Position numbers and translations under genes: made by a program. Under the pieces are notes generated by a model that saw nothing but the letters and a program-made list of their open reading frames with translations, ran no database searches and had not been told where the DNA came from. 64,000 bases of DNA from Adlercreutzia sp. ZJ304 (GTDB lineage Bacteria; Actinomycetota; Coriobacteriia; Coriobacteriales; Eggerthellaceae), in NCBI RefSeq assembly GCF_011039075.1, contig NZ_JAAKEG010000004.1:62001-126000 (forward strand), in the 5' to 3' direction. Shown piece after piece: positions 10,603 through 18,996 of this stretch. Position 1 is the first letter of the stretch. Every line of letters begins with the position of its first letter.

Positions 10603-11529
10603 ATGAAGTACGCAAGAACAGATAAAGATATACCGGCAATCAATGTTAGAGATACAGCCCTTATATTTGAAGGTGGCGGTATGCGCGCTAGTTATACAGC
10701 AGGTGTAGTTGGTGCGCTTATAGAATCAGATATTAATTTTTCGAAAGTATATGGGATATCTGCTGGCTCTAGCCATTGCGCAAATTACCTATCACGTGAC
10801 GTGCCGCGTGCGTACCATTCTTTTACCCGCCATGTGGTTGATCCTCGCGCTGTAGATAAGATGGGCGTTGTGAACGGACGAGGCTACTTCAATTCGAAAT
10901 ACCTTTACGAGGGAGTGGCTGAAGAGCTAGACGGTACCGATAAGCCTATGGCGTTCGATTTTGAGATGTTTACAAAAAATCCAGCGCAGATACACATTGA
11001 GGCTTTCAATCGCGAAACAGGCGAAACTGTCAGCTTTGAAAAAGAAGATATGCCCACTATGCTAGAAATGATGCTTGCTGTGCGCGCCAGTTCGACAATG
11101 CCTTTGTTTATGCCGCCTACTGAATTTAATGGCAATACCTATATGGATGGGGGATTAGGCAGTAGTTGGGGAATATGCATTGATGCCGCCAAACGTGATG
11201 GGTTCGATAAATTTTTCATCGTGAGAACCCAGCCTCGTGAATATAGAAAAAAGCCTCTCGATGCAGTTTCCAGAACGCTGTTTCGGCTAGTTTTTAGGCG
11301 ATATCCTTTAGTAGCGCAACGAACTATTGAACGTTGGCGCGAATATAATCGCGTTTGTGATGAAATAGAAGAACTTGAAAAGACGGGTGCCGCATATGTG
11401 TTTTATCCGTCATCTATGGAAGTCGAAAATAAAACAACTGATATTTCGAAATTGACAGCTTCCCTTAATGCTGGCATAGACCAAGCCGCATCTGAAATTG
11501 ATAAGTGGCGTACTTGGTTGTCTCTATAG
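10603..11529 (+). CDS. Patatin-like phospholipase
   Basis: 308 aa. Serine hydrolase of the patatin family: oxyanion loop GGGMRAS (24-30), nucleophile elbow GISAGS (S53) and the DGG motif (D182), giving the Ser-Asp dyad used to cleave lipid acyl esters. There is no signal peptide, so it is expected to be cytoplasmic, as in the RssA/YjjU subgroup. It is divergent from fabH, an arrangement consistent with lipid turnover but not proof of it. The start is set by the ATG directly after the -10 and is probably leaderless. Confidence 0.9.
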   Translation: MKYARTDKDIPAINVRDTALIFEGGGMRASYTAGVVGALIESDINFSKVYGISAGSSHCANYLSRDVPRAYHSFTRHVVDPRAVDKMGVVNGRGYFNSKYLYEGVAEELDGTDKPMAFDFEMFTKNPAQIHIEAFNRETGETVSFEKEDMPTMLEMMLAVRASSTMPLFMPPTEFNGNTYMDGGLGSSWGICIDAAKRDGFDKFFIVRTQPREYRKKPLDAVSRTLFRLVFRRYPLVAQRTIERWREYNRVCDEIEELEKTGAAYVFYPSSMEVENKTTDISKLTASLNAGIDQAASEIDKWRTWLSL

Positions 11530-11576
11530 TGTTTATATATTTACAAGTGTCCTAATAGTGGGACACATAACACTAT
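11526..11576 (+). repeat. Nested inverted repeat after the patatin gene
   Basis: Outer arms ATAGTGTT (11526-11533) and AACACTAT (11569-11576) enclose inner arms GTGTCC (11547-11552) and GGACAC (11561-11566). There is no T-tract after it, so it is not a clean intrinsic terminator. It begins on the patatin stop codon and lies just upstream of the Sel1 gene's probable -10 (TATTAT near 11587), so it could be a terminator-like stem or an operator. Confidence 0.5.
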
Positions 11577-11619
11577 TTATAAGCATATTATCCCTATATC
11601 GAAATTAGGAGGGATTGAT

Positions 11620-12624
11620 ATGTCTGCATTGCAAAGCGTTGTACCACTTAGGTTTTTCCCGGAAAATAGGGCTAGTATGGTAGGTATGTTGTCGCGATCT
11701 ATCTGCACTTTGTTTGGTTCACCTAGTTTTATGCGTGCAAATGGCATTTGCGAAACCGGAACTATTGCTAAGGCAGCAAGCAAATTTCAGAAGCGCCGGA
11801 AATGTTCAGTTCCGGTATTCCAGATAGATAGACGAGGGTCCCTAAAAGGTGAAACCTTGCCAAAGTTGTGGCTTTCAGAGCCTGATTTGCATGCAGAAAA
11901 CGAGAATAACACTAAGAGGAAATTTGTATGTAGCTATCCAATTGGGCGAGATGCGGGCGGTATGCGCGCTTTAGAGTTGGCAGAAAAGTATTTCTCGGAA
12001 GGGCTAGCGCACTTTGGACAGGATTGTTCTATAGCCTGTTTTCAGGCGGCAGAACTTTTGTATATGCATGCATGTAATAAAGGAAATGTTGAAGCCTATA
12101 CGCGCTTAGGGGTGCTCTACAAATTTGATATGTGCAAGGGAAACTATTGGAAAGATACGCTTAGTACGCATGCAAAACATGCTGCCGATTCTGTAATTGA
12201 AAAAGCAGTACGTGCGTTTCGACGGGCTGCTGCAAGAGGTTCATCGGAGGCAAAGTGGCAATTGGGGGATATGGTTCACGGAGCTATAGGATGTCAAGCA
12301 AATGAGGCATTGGCGTACAATTTATATATCGGGTCATTTTCTAGAGCCGCATGCTGCTCATTGACAGACATCAAGGCTGCGCACGATAGCAACACAATTT
12401 TGGCGCTTGTTGAAGGGTCTGCTGTTAATCTAATTCATGCTGGTTGTGCAGCTAGACGCATCGCGCTGTGTATGGAGTTGGGTAGTGGATGCGCGAAAAA
12501 TATACAGTTGGCAAAAGCGTGGTATACGGCTGCAGTTTATTTGCTAGATTCGTGTGTAGCTGGTGGTTCTTGGTATTATGCAGAAGAGCTTGCCAAGGCT
12601 CAAATTGCTTTAGGGCGCTTATGA
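11620..12624 (+). CDS. Sel1/TPR-like repeat protein of unknown function
   Basis: 334 aa. An N-terminal part of about 100 residues has no recognisable motif. It is followed by helical repeats with Sel1 character: AAELLYMHACNKGNVEAYTRLG, AVRAFRRAAARGSSEAKWQLGDM and ELGSGCAKNIQLAKAWYTAA. Such repeats bind other proteins; no enzymatic motif is visible. It is unusually rich in cysteine and has no signal peptide. The start is supported by AGGAGGG seven bases upstream. It stands alone between the patatin gene and addB, closed off by a hairpin. Confidence 0.7.
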   Translation: MSALQSVVPLRFFPENRASMVGMLSRSICTLFGSPSFMRANGICETGTIAKAASKFQKRRKCSVPVFQIDRRGSLKGETLPKLWLSEPDLHAENENNTKRKFVCSYPIGRDAGGMRALELAEKYFSEGLAHFGQDCSIACFQAAELLYMHACNKGNVEAYTRLGVLYKFDMCKGNYWKDTLSTHAKHAADSVIEKAVRAFRRAAARGSSEAKWQLGDMVHGAIGCQANEALAYNLYIGSFSRAACCSLTDIKAAHDSNTILALVEGSAVNLIHAGCAARRIALCMELGSGCAKNIQLAKAWYTAAVYLLDSCVAGGSWYYAEELAKAQIALGRL

Positions 12625-12683
12625 TATTTGTAGTTTTATACATATAATATGTATAAAGACATGCATATGATGTGAAAGCCGGA

Positions 12684-12739
12684 GAAGCTGTGTTTAAAAT
12701 ATTCGCAGCTTTCACTTTGCTTTTTCAACTTTATTGATG
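12684..12739 (+). terminator. Probable terminator, part of a two-copy intergenic block
   Basis: Arms AAGCTGTG (12685-12692) and CGCAGCTT (12704-12711) with one T-G pair form a stem, followed by CACTTTGCTTTTTC. The block from GCAGCTTTCACTTTGCTTT to TGATG closely matches the one at 48767-48801, with identical spacing. It separates the Sel1 gene from addB. Confidence 0.55.
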
Positions 12740-12767
12740 CAGCGCGGTAATTGCAAAAGGAACAAAT

Positions 12768-15392
12768 TTGACGCTAAGCTCTAAGACATACATATTCCGA
12801 AGCAGGGAACAGGCTGATTTTGCTCTGAAGCATATGGCAGATTTGCGTATAGGTTTTGGTGTGGATGCCACAACACCGCTATCGTTTGTTACCTCGAAGT
12901 GGGAATTATGGGGCGACGGGCGAAATGTCGTATCCAGCATACAACGCAGAATTCTTATTGCCCAATTATTGTCATTGCAATCAGATATTCCTGCAACTGC
13001 GGGTTCTGTCGATGTTATATCTTCATTTGTGCAGCGAATTAGCGGAACTGTGGAATTAGCGAATGCGCTAAATTGTATAGAGGAATTTGACGCATCGAAT
13101 TGCGCCGTATTACGTTTGATTCAAGACTACCTTAAAGCTCTGCATAACTTTAATTTAATTGAGCCCGCAGAGGCTGCATCTATCATGTCTGCTATGTCGA
13201 TTCCTGTATCCGTAGAGATTGAAAGTCAATTCGATCTTCCTGTTGCTGTTGAGCGCTTCTTTCATATTGAACGCGCAATGGTGGAAACTTTGCAAAGTAA
13301 TACCTATGTTTCAGAAACCAAATTTTTGTTTGCTACCCCTACGGGCTCTTCTGCAATATTTAGTTCATTGGTTGAACTTATTGACGCTGTAATCTTGGAC
13401 GGGTGTGAAGATATCCTCATTTTTGCAAAAAATCCAAAAGTGCTTTTTGAGCAAATAACTCCTTTTGTTAGAAACTTAAAAGCGTCTGTAACTCTTGAAA
13501 CATCTGCGCTTTTGTCGGATACCCAATTTGGAAGGGCGCTTTTGGCTGTGCGTGCCATACAAGAAAATGACGGAATGGCATTAGAGCATGCTGTTGATTT
13601 CGCTTATTCAAAATGGTCTGGTATTGCTTCAATACAGGCATCTAAGCTAGATACTAACTTTCGATCTAACAGGCTGACCGATATTGAGTATATAGAACAG
13701 GTATTGTGTAGCACATCTTGTTCGTATGAGATTTTTACAGATCTGATAAAAGGTAAGTTATTAAATGATGAAGCGATTGAAAAACTTCAGTCGGTTATTC
13801 AGGCAGCATCGGGTATTAGGCAAGTTGATAAAACTGCTGAAATTGCAGCTTTAAGGCAATATTGCGAAATACTTGAGCAACTACATTCACTTACAGGAAA
13901 TATATCTGACGCTGCTTCGTTATTGGGAAATGCATCTGTATCGATACGTAATGTGGTGCAGATAGATGATGGGTCGCCCATATCATTAGTGATACGAGAT
14001 ATGCAGGCTATGAATGCTGCAGCCTCTAATTCCTTTGATGCGGTTATTGTGGCTGATGCCAGCGAAGATGCGATAGATTTATCTTCTAAGGATAACTGTT
14101 TGGCTGCACTAGAGATGCAGCTGGGTTTTCCACCGCGTTTATCTGCATCGGATGAAGCTAAGTATTCTTTTGTAACGGCTCTACTTGCTGCGAAATCGCA
14201 TTTTGCTTGCATAATTCCTAAACGTAACGCAGATGGCAAAGCAGCATATCCATCGTTTGTTGTTGAAGATTTATTGTCGCAGTTAACCGGTAAACCGGTC
14301 GATGTGAATCAAGTTTATGATGCAATACTAGCTATTGATCCTTCAAACATAGTTTTTGGTGAAGATGATTTTGTCTTGTCTGTTGGAAAATGCCTCCAGA
14401 AGCCGCACAACATAATAAAGATGGAACAGCCACAGCGTGGGCACTTGCGCACTTTTAATCTAATTGATTTTCTTAAAACTGAAAATTCTGCAATCACTCA
14501 AATGCCAATTCTTTCGCCATCTGCGATAGAGAAATATGTTCACTGTCCGTATTCTTGGTTTATAGATTGTCGGATAGCGCCTAGCGGCATTGATGAGGGC
14601 TTTGGCGCATTGGAAATGGGCACTTTTGTGCACGAAGTAATGGCAGAATTTTATGCGCGAGGCAAAGAGGCGGGATATGCTCGTGCAGAGTTAATGGACA
14701 ACTGTGACGGTTTGCTTGATGAGGTATTTGAACAGGTGTTAAGTCGTCAGTTTCAGAGATGTCTAGGAAGACGATTTGTTCCGCTAGGTGTGGCAGAGAC
14801 TATAGAGGTTAAACGATTGCAATCGCAGTTGCATTTTTTTGTGAACCTTCTCAAAGACTTACCGCAAGCATATATTCCCGAAGCACTTGAGATGTCTATT
14901 GATGCTGACGAGAGGCTTGTATATGCAGGCGCAATACTAAATGGAAGAATTGACCGGGTAGATGTTGATGAAAACGGCAATTTTGTCATTTTTGACTATA
15001 AGGGTTCAATTGCTGGTCATGCGCTGGGGAATTGCGAACAAGGCTTAGATAGCTCTTATCTTATTCCACAAAAAACACAGGCGCTAATATATGCTCAAGC
15101 ATATAAGAAAACGTATCCAGATTTGAAGTGCGCCGCAGCGCTGTATCTTTCATATAGGGCTCAAAAAGTCTCAGATCTTATGGCGGGGGCTTATGATCCG
15201 TCTCTCTATAATGCTGATAAGTACGCTTCGAAATCTTCTAGAGTTTGTAATATGGCTGACGTTTTGGACAATGTTGAAACGTCCATTAAGACACAAATTG
15301 AAAATCTAGTGGCAGGTGATATAAGCATTTCGCCAGATTCAAAAAATATATGCGAACATTGCTCTTTTGTCGGATGCGAAGGTGTGCATTAA
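12768..15392 (+). CDS. addB: AddB-like subunit of the AddAB helicase-nuclease
   Basis: Partner of AddA in processing double-strand DNA ends for recombination. 874 aa, shorter than typical AddB (about 1100-1200). The nuclease domain is clear: NGRIDRVDVD...IFDYK near residues 720-745 (PD-(D/E)XK type). Fe-S cluster cysteines are conserved in pattern: one in YVHCPYSW (near 591) and C862, C865, C870 at the C-terminus. No Walker A is visible in the N-terminal region, so this subunit is probably a helicase-dead scaffold. The start is TTG with AAAGGAA upstream. The stop codon overlaps the addA start (TAATG), implying translational coupling. Confidence 0.85.
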   Translation: MTLSSKTYIFRSREQADFALKHMADLRIGFGVDATTPLSFVTSKWELWGDGRNVVSSIQRRILIAQLLSLQSDIPATAGSVDVISSFVQRISGTVELANALNCIEEFDASNCAVLRLIQDYLKALHNFNLIEPAEAASIMSAMSIPVSVEIESQFDLPVAVERFFHIERAMVETLQSNTYVSETKFLFATPTGSSAIFSSLVELIDAVILDGCEDILIFAKNPKVLFEQITPFVRNLKASVTLETSALLSDTQFGRALLAVRAIQENDGMALEHAVDFAYSKWSGIASIQASKLDTNFRSNRLTDIEYIEQVLCSTSCSYEIFTDLIKGKLLNDEAIEKLQSVIQAASGIRQVDKTAEIAALRQYCEILEQLHSLTGNISDAASLLGNASVSIRNVVQIDDGSPISLVIRDMQAMNAAASNSFDAVIVADASEDAIDLSSKDNCLAALEMQLGFPPRLSASDEAKYSFVTALLAAKSHFACIIPKRNADGKAAYPSFVVEDLLSQLTGKPVDVNQVYDAILAIDPSNIVFGEDDFVLSVGKCLQKPHNIIKMEQPQRGHLRTFNLIDFLKTENSAITQMPILSPSAIEKYVHCPYSWFIDCRIAPSGIDEGFGALEMGTFVHEVMAEFYARGKEAGYARAELMDNCDGLLDEVFEQVLSRQFQRCLGRRFVPLGVAETIEVKRLQSQLHFFVNLLKDLPQAYIPEALEMSIDADERLVYAGAILNGRIDRVDVDENGNFVIFDYKGSIAGHALGNCEQGLDSSYLIPQKTQALIYAQAYKKTYPDLKCAAALYLSYRAQKVSDLMAGAYDPSLYNADKYASKSSRVCNMADVLDNVETSIKTQIENLVAGDISISPDSKNICEHCSFVGCEGVH

Positions 15393-18300
15393 TGGATACG
15401 CAACTTTGCACGTCTGGTCAATTAAAAGTTATAAAGACCCTAGATCGTCCGCTTATGGTAAGCGCCGGGGCTGGTTCTGGTAAAACTTTTACATTAACTC
15501 AGCGAATTGTGGAAGCAATTGGCGAAGATGGTCCTTTATCGTCAATAGAGGAAATTTGCGCCATAACTTATACCAATGCTGCTGCCGCAGAATTACGTTC
15601 GCGCATAAAGGCGCTGCTGTTGCAAGAAGGAATGCCTGCGCAAGCTCGCATGACTGATAACGCATGGATATCTACAATTCATTCTATGGCAGCGCGAATA
15701 CTTCGAGAAAATGCTATACGTATAGGAATAGATCCGGGCTTTGAAATTATAGATTCAACCGAGCGCGACATCTTACTTGCTCGCGCAATAGATGAAGTTG
15801 CTGCAAATGTGTTGGAATCGGACGACGAACGTCTGCATCGAATAGTAAAACAAGAACCGCTAGTCGCTCAGGGTAGCTTTGGTCGCGGCATTATGGATGA
15901 TGTTGCGTATCTTTTATCTCGTGTTCGCACAATGCCAGATGGGTTTGATGGTATAAAAATGCCAACTGGTGGGCGTAGTTTGTGCTCTATTTTGTCTGAC
16001 ATGATTCAGGTTGGGCGTACTTTCTTGCATTCAGCGCAGGAATGGTCAGAGCAGTCTTCAAAAGACATACAGTTTCTAGAGATGCTTTCAGATGCTGTAT
16101 CGAATGCGTCTTCGTATGCTGAAAGCAACGATGCTGATTTATTCAGAGAGATGCTGTACGCATTTCCGCACTCTTCTAAATATCGCTCTAACAAAAATAA
16201 CGCTGCTTTTATGGAGTGTTACAACGAATATAGAGCGTGCTATGCAAAACTTTCAGAAGAAGCTGAATGCACGCTTGGAATAGATCGTGTGCAAGCTGTA
16301 ATAGACTTAGCGAAGATGGTGGATAAGACGTTTTCTAATTTGAAGGGGAAATCCAGATTAGATAACGACGATTTACTACGTAAATGCCACGAGGCGCTTA
16401 TAAATGACTCGTATATTGCAGAGTCGTACAGAGATCGCTTCAAATTAATAATGATTGACGAGTTTCAAGATACCGATAAACTGCAGACCGCTATAGTCTC
16501 TGCATTGGCAAAGCCCGACTTAAGCAATGTTTGTACTGTGGGAGATGCGCAGCAGAGCATCTATAGATTTCGCGGTGCTGATGTAAATGTGTTTCTGGAT
16601 TACAAAAAAAATCTGAAGCGTACAAATAGCGAAGCTGTAATGGTGGAATTGCCTGACAACTTCAGAAGCCATGGCGACATATTGAAGATGGTTGATGCAA
16701 TATTTGCTTCTGAGGATATGTTTGGTAGTAATTTCTTGCACTTGGAAGCCCGCGGCGCTATCAATAATGTAGAAGATGCTGTATTTGCCAATATTCCAAG
16801 AGTGAACATTGATGTGGTTCACTACCAGCGCAAGCAGAATGGTCCAAGCGCTACATCGGCTGATGCGCTTCAGATAGCTGCAAAAAATATTGCGGCTCAT
16901 TTTGCGAAGCTGCACGAAAACGGTGCACCGGCAAGCGATATGGCTTTACTTTTGGGTGGCATGTCTAATGCACAGACTTATGCTGAAGCGCTTCGCGAAG
17001 TTGGTTTAGAGGCGCAAATAGTTGCCGGATCAATATTTCAACTTGCACAAGAGGCGCAGTTGGTGGCAGATCTTTTAAGAGTAGCACGCAATATTTATGA
17101 CGAAGAAGCGCTGCTGCATATATTAATGTCTTCAATGTTTGCCATTACCGATGATGTGTTGTTAGCTTTGGCTTCTCGCTTAGATGATGGCGCTATAAAG
17201 AAAAACTCAATTGCGTCTGGATTTATAGCGCCGGATAAAGAATTATCAAATTTGCTTTCTGAAAGCGATTTAACAGCGCTGAATTGCGCTAGGTGCTGTC
17301 TGAAAGAATTCATGGAAGAGGCACAAAGCGGAAATGTGTCATATGCTATGCGCAGATTGTTGCTTAGTTGTGGGTTGTTAGACAGATTGCAACGCGAAGG
17401 TGTAGAAGGTCTTGCCGCAGCGGGTAATTTTGAAAAGGCTTGTCGATTAATTGAGATACTTCAAAAAGAATCGTGCGGAATTGCGGAAGTGTCGCGGCGC
17501 TATATTGAACATCTTAGGTTAGAGAAAGAAACACCCGGTCTTTTAGCACCTATTGATGGCAACTATGTAACCATAATGACGATTCATGGTTCGAAAGGTC
17601 TTGAATTTCCACATGTCGCTGTGGCAGAGCTTAACAATCGCAGAATTTCTGAAGCAGCTTTTGTGGTGGAAAACATAGAAGACAATACGTATGTCTGCGG
17701 TAAAGCAAAATCTTGGGGAGATGCGGCAACTAGAATAAAAGCTTTGAAAAAGTTCCGTCCAGCGCCAGATAGTAGACGTTCGTTTGAAAATATGACCATA
17801 CAAGACATATTTGCAGCCCTTAGTGGATATATGACTGAGCAGGTTGAATCTGAATCGAAGCGGTTGCTTTATGTTGGGCTTACGCGCGCTGTCAAGTCAA
17901 TATTTTTATCTTTGAAGATGCAGGGAGATCCGAAGAATGGCTACGATAACAATGTTTTAGCTAGAGGGTTATATCGCGCTTTTTCGTGGCAGCTAGATTG
18001 TGCAGATTCCGTTTCTATGGTCGATTTTGGCGGCAGCACACCTGCAAAAGTTTCATTTACGTATTTGCCTTCTAGTAATGCGTCTACCTCTGAGGAAGAT
18101 GCTGAAAACAACAATTCTTTTGAAGAAGATTCTGCGCTTGATAAATGCGCTGAAGCAGCATTTGAAATTCCTATACGCAATTTGGAATATCCTGCACCTC
18201 GGCTATCTTCTGGTAATTCTCGATCTGGGATGTATTCGTATACATCGCTTTCTAGCGCGTTGCATGCCGACGCGCTTAAAGAAACCACTTCATCGGATTT

Positions 18301-18931
18301 GTGCGAGACTGATAAGGATGCTCGCACTTGCGTAGTTGATGCTGATAAAGCAACAGATTTGGGGACGGCTTTTCATAGGTTGGCACAGCAGTCTATAGAG
18401 CGCGCTTCTGCTTCGCATAATTTGGCACCAGTTTTTCCAGAAGCTAGCGATATTTGCGCTCAAGAAAGAATATGCAACCTCTCCGATGCTCAAAAAACTA
18501 GATTGGAGTCATCTATTTCTCGATGGCTTAAAAGTAAAAAAGCCAGTGAATTTTTCTCGTATGAAAACATTGCTGCCGAAGTTCCGTTTTGCGTTGCTGT
18601 AGGCAGCGGGGAAGAAAAGTTTTACTTAGTAGGCGAAATAGATGGACTAGCGCATTCGGATGAATATGCACATTTGATAGATTACAAAACCGGCGGTATG
18701 GCGGATGAATCATCTGCGCATTTGCATGAGAAGCATCTCTTGCAAGCGCAATGTTATGCCTTTGCGTTGCTTAGCTCTGGCTATAGTGAAGTTTCTGCCG
18801 ATTTTATACGTGTGGAGCAAAGCGATATAGCAGACATTTCTCAGCCGCAGATTGTCTCATATCGATTCAATAAAGCTGACTTGCCGGCTATTGAAAATGT
18901 TCTTATTCATGCACAAAAAGATGTTCAATAA
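15392..18931 (+). CDS. addA: AddA helicase-nuclease subunit
   Basis: An SF1A (UvrD-like) 3'-5' DNA helicase fused to a nuclease, about 1179 aa. Walker A SAGAGSGKT (24-32), motif II MIDEFQDTD, motif III GDAQQSIYRFRGAD, motif V region TIHGSKGLEF, motif VI LLYVGLTRA, and a C-terminal nuclease motif GEIDGL...LIDYKTGG (near 1081-1102). Start ATG 15392 shares bases with the addB stop; the frame is open 14 codons further upstream, but that would lie inside addB. With AddB it should perform Chi-regulated end resection. Confidence 0.93.
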   Translation: MDTQLCTSGQLKVIKTLDRPLMVSAGAGSGKTFTLTQRIVEAIGEDGPLSSIEEICAITYTNAAAAELRSRIKALLLQEGMPAQARMTDNAWISTIHSMAARILRENAIRIGIDPGFEIIDSTERDILLARAIDEVAANVLESDDERLHRIVKQEPLVAQGSFGRGIMDDVAYLLSRVRTMPDGFDGIKMPTGGRSLCSILSDMIQVGRTFLHSAQEWSEQSSKDIQFLEMLSDAVSNASSYAESNDADLFREMLYAFPHSSKYRSNKNNAAFMECYNEYRACYAKLSEEAECTLGIDRVQAVIDLAKMVDKTFSNLKGKSRLDNDDLLRKCHEALINDSYIAESYRDRFKLIMIDEFQDTDKLQTAIVSALAKPDLSNVCTVGDAQQSIYRFRGADVNVFLDYKKNLKRTNSEAVMVELPDNFRSHGDILKMVDAIFASEDMFGSNFLHLEARGAINNVEDAVFANIPRVNIDVVHYQRKQNGPSATSADALQIAAKNIAAHFAKLHENGAPASDMALLLGGMSNAQTYAEALREVGLEAQIVAGSIFQLAQEAQLVADLLRVARNIYDEEALLHILMSSMFAITDDVLLALASRLDDGAIKKNSIASGFIAPDKELSNLLSESDLTALNCARCCLKEFMEEAQSGNVSYAMRRLLLSCGLLDRLQREGVEGLAAAGNFEKACRLIEILQKESCGIAEVSRRYIEHLRLEKETPGLLAPIDGNYVTIMTIHGSKGLEFPHVAVAELNNRRISEAAFVVENIEDNTYVCGKAKSWGDAATRIKALKKFRPAPDSRRSFENMTIQDIFAALSGYMTEQVESESKRLLYVGLTRAVKSIFLSLKMQGDPKNGYDNNVLARGLYRAFSWQLDCADSVSMVDFGGSTPAKVSFTYLPSSNASTSEEDAENNNSFEEDSALDKCAEAAFEIPIRNLEYPAPRLSSGNSRSGMYSYTSLSSALHADALKETTSSDLCETDKDARTCVVDADKATDLGTAFHRLAQQSIERASASHNLAPVFPEASDICAQERICNLSDAQKTRLESSISRWLKSKKASEFFSYENIAAEVPFCVAVGSGEEKFYLVGEIDGLAHSDEYAHLIDYKTGGMADESSAHLHEKHLLQAQCYAFALLSSGYSEVSADFIRVEQSDIADISQPQIVSYRFNKADLPAIENVLIHAQKDVQ

Positions 18932-18981
18932 GTTTGCGGTCTAGGTTAGGTTAAACGATATACCCCTTATGCATAAGCCTG

Positions 18982-18990
18982 TGATAACAT
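18982..18990 (+). promoter_or_regulatory. Extended -10 for uvrC (TGATAACAT), probably leaderless
   Basis: TGATAACAT fits TGnTAnnnT and ends 6 nt before the uvrC ATG. No Shine-Dalgarno precedes that ATG. Confidence 0.5.
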
Positions 18991-18996
18991 CATTTT

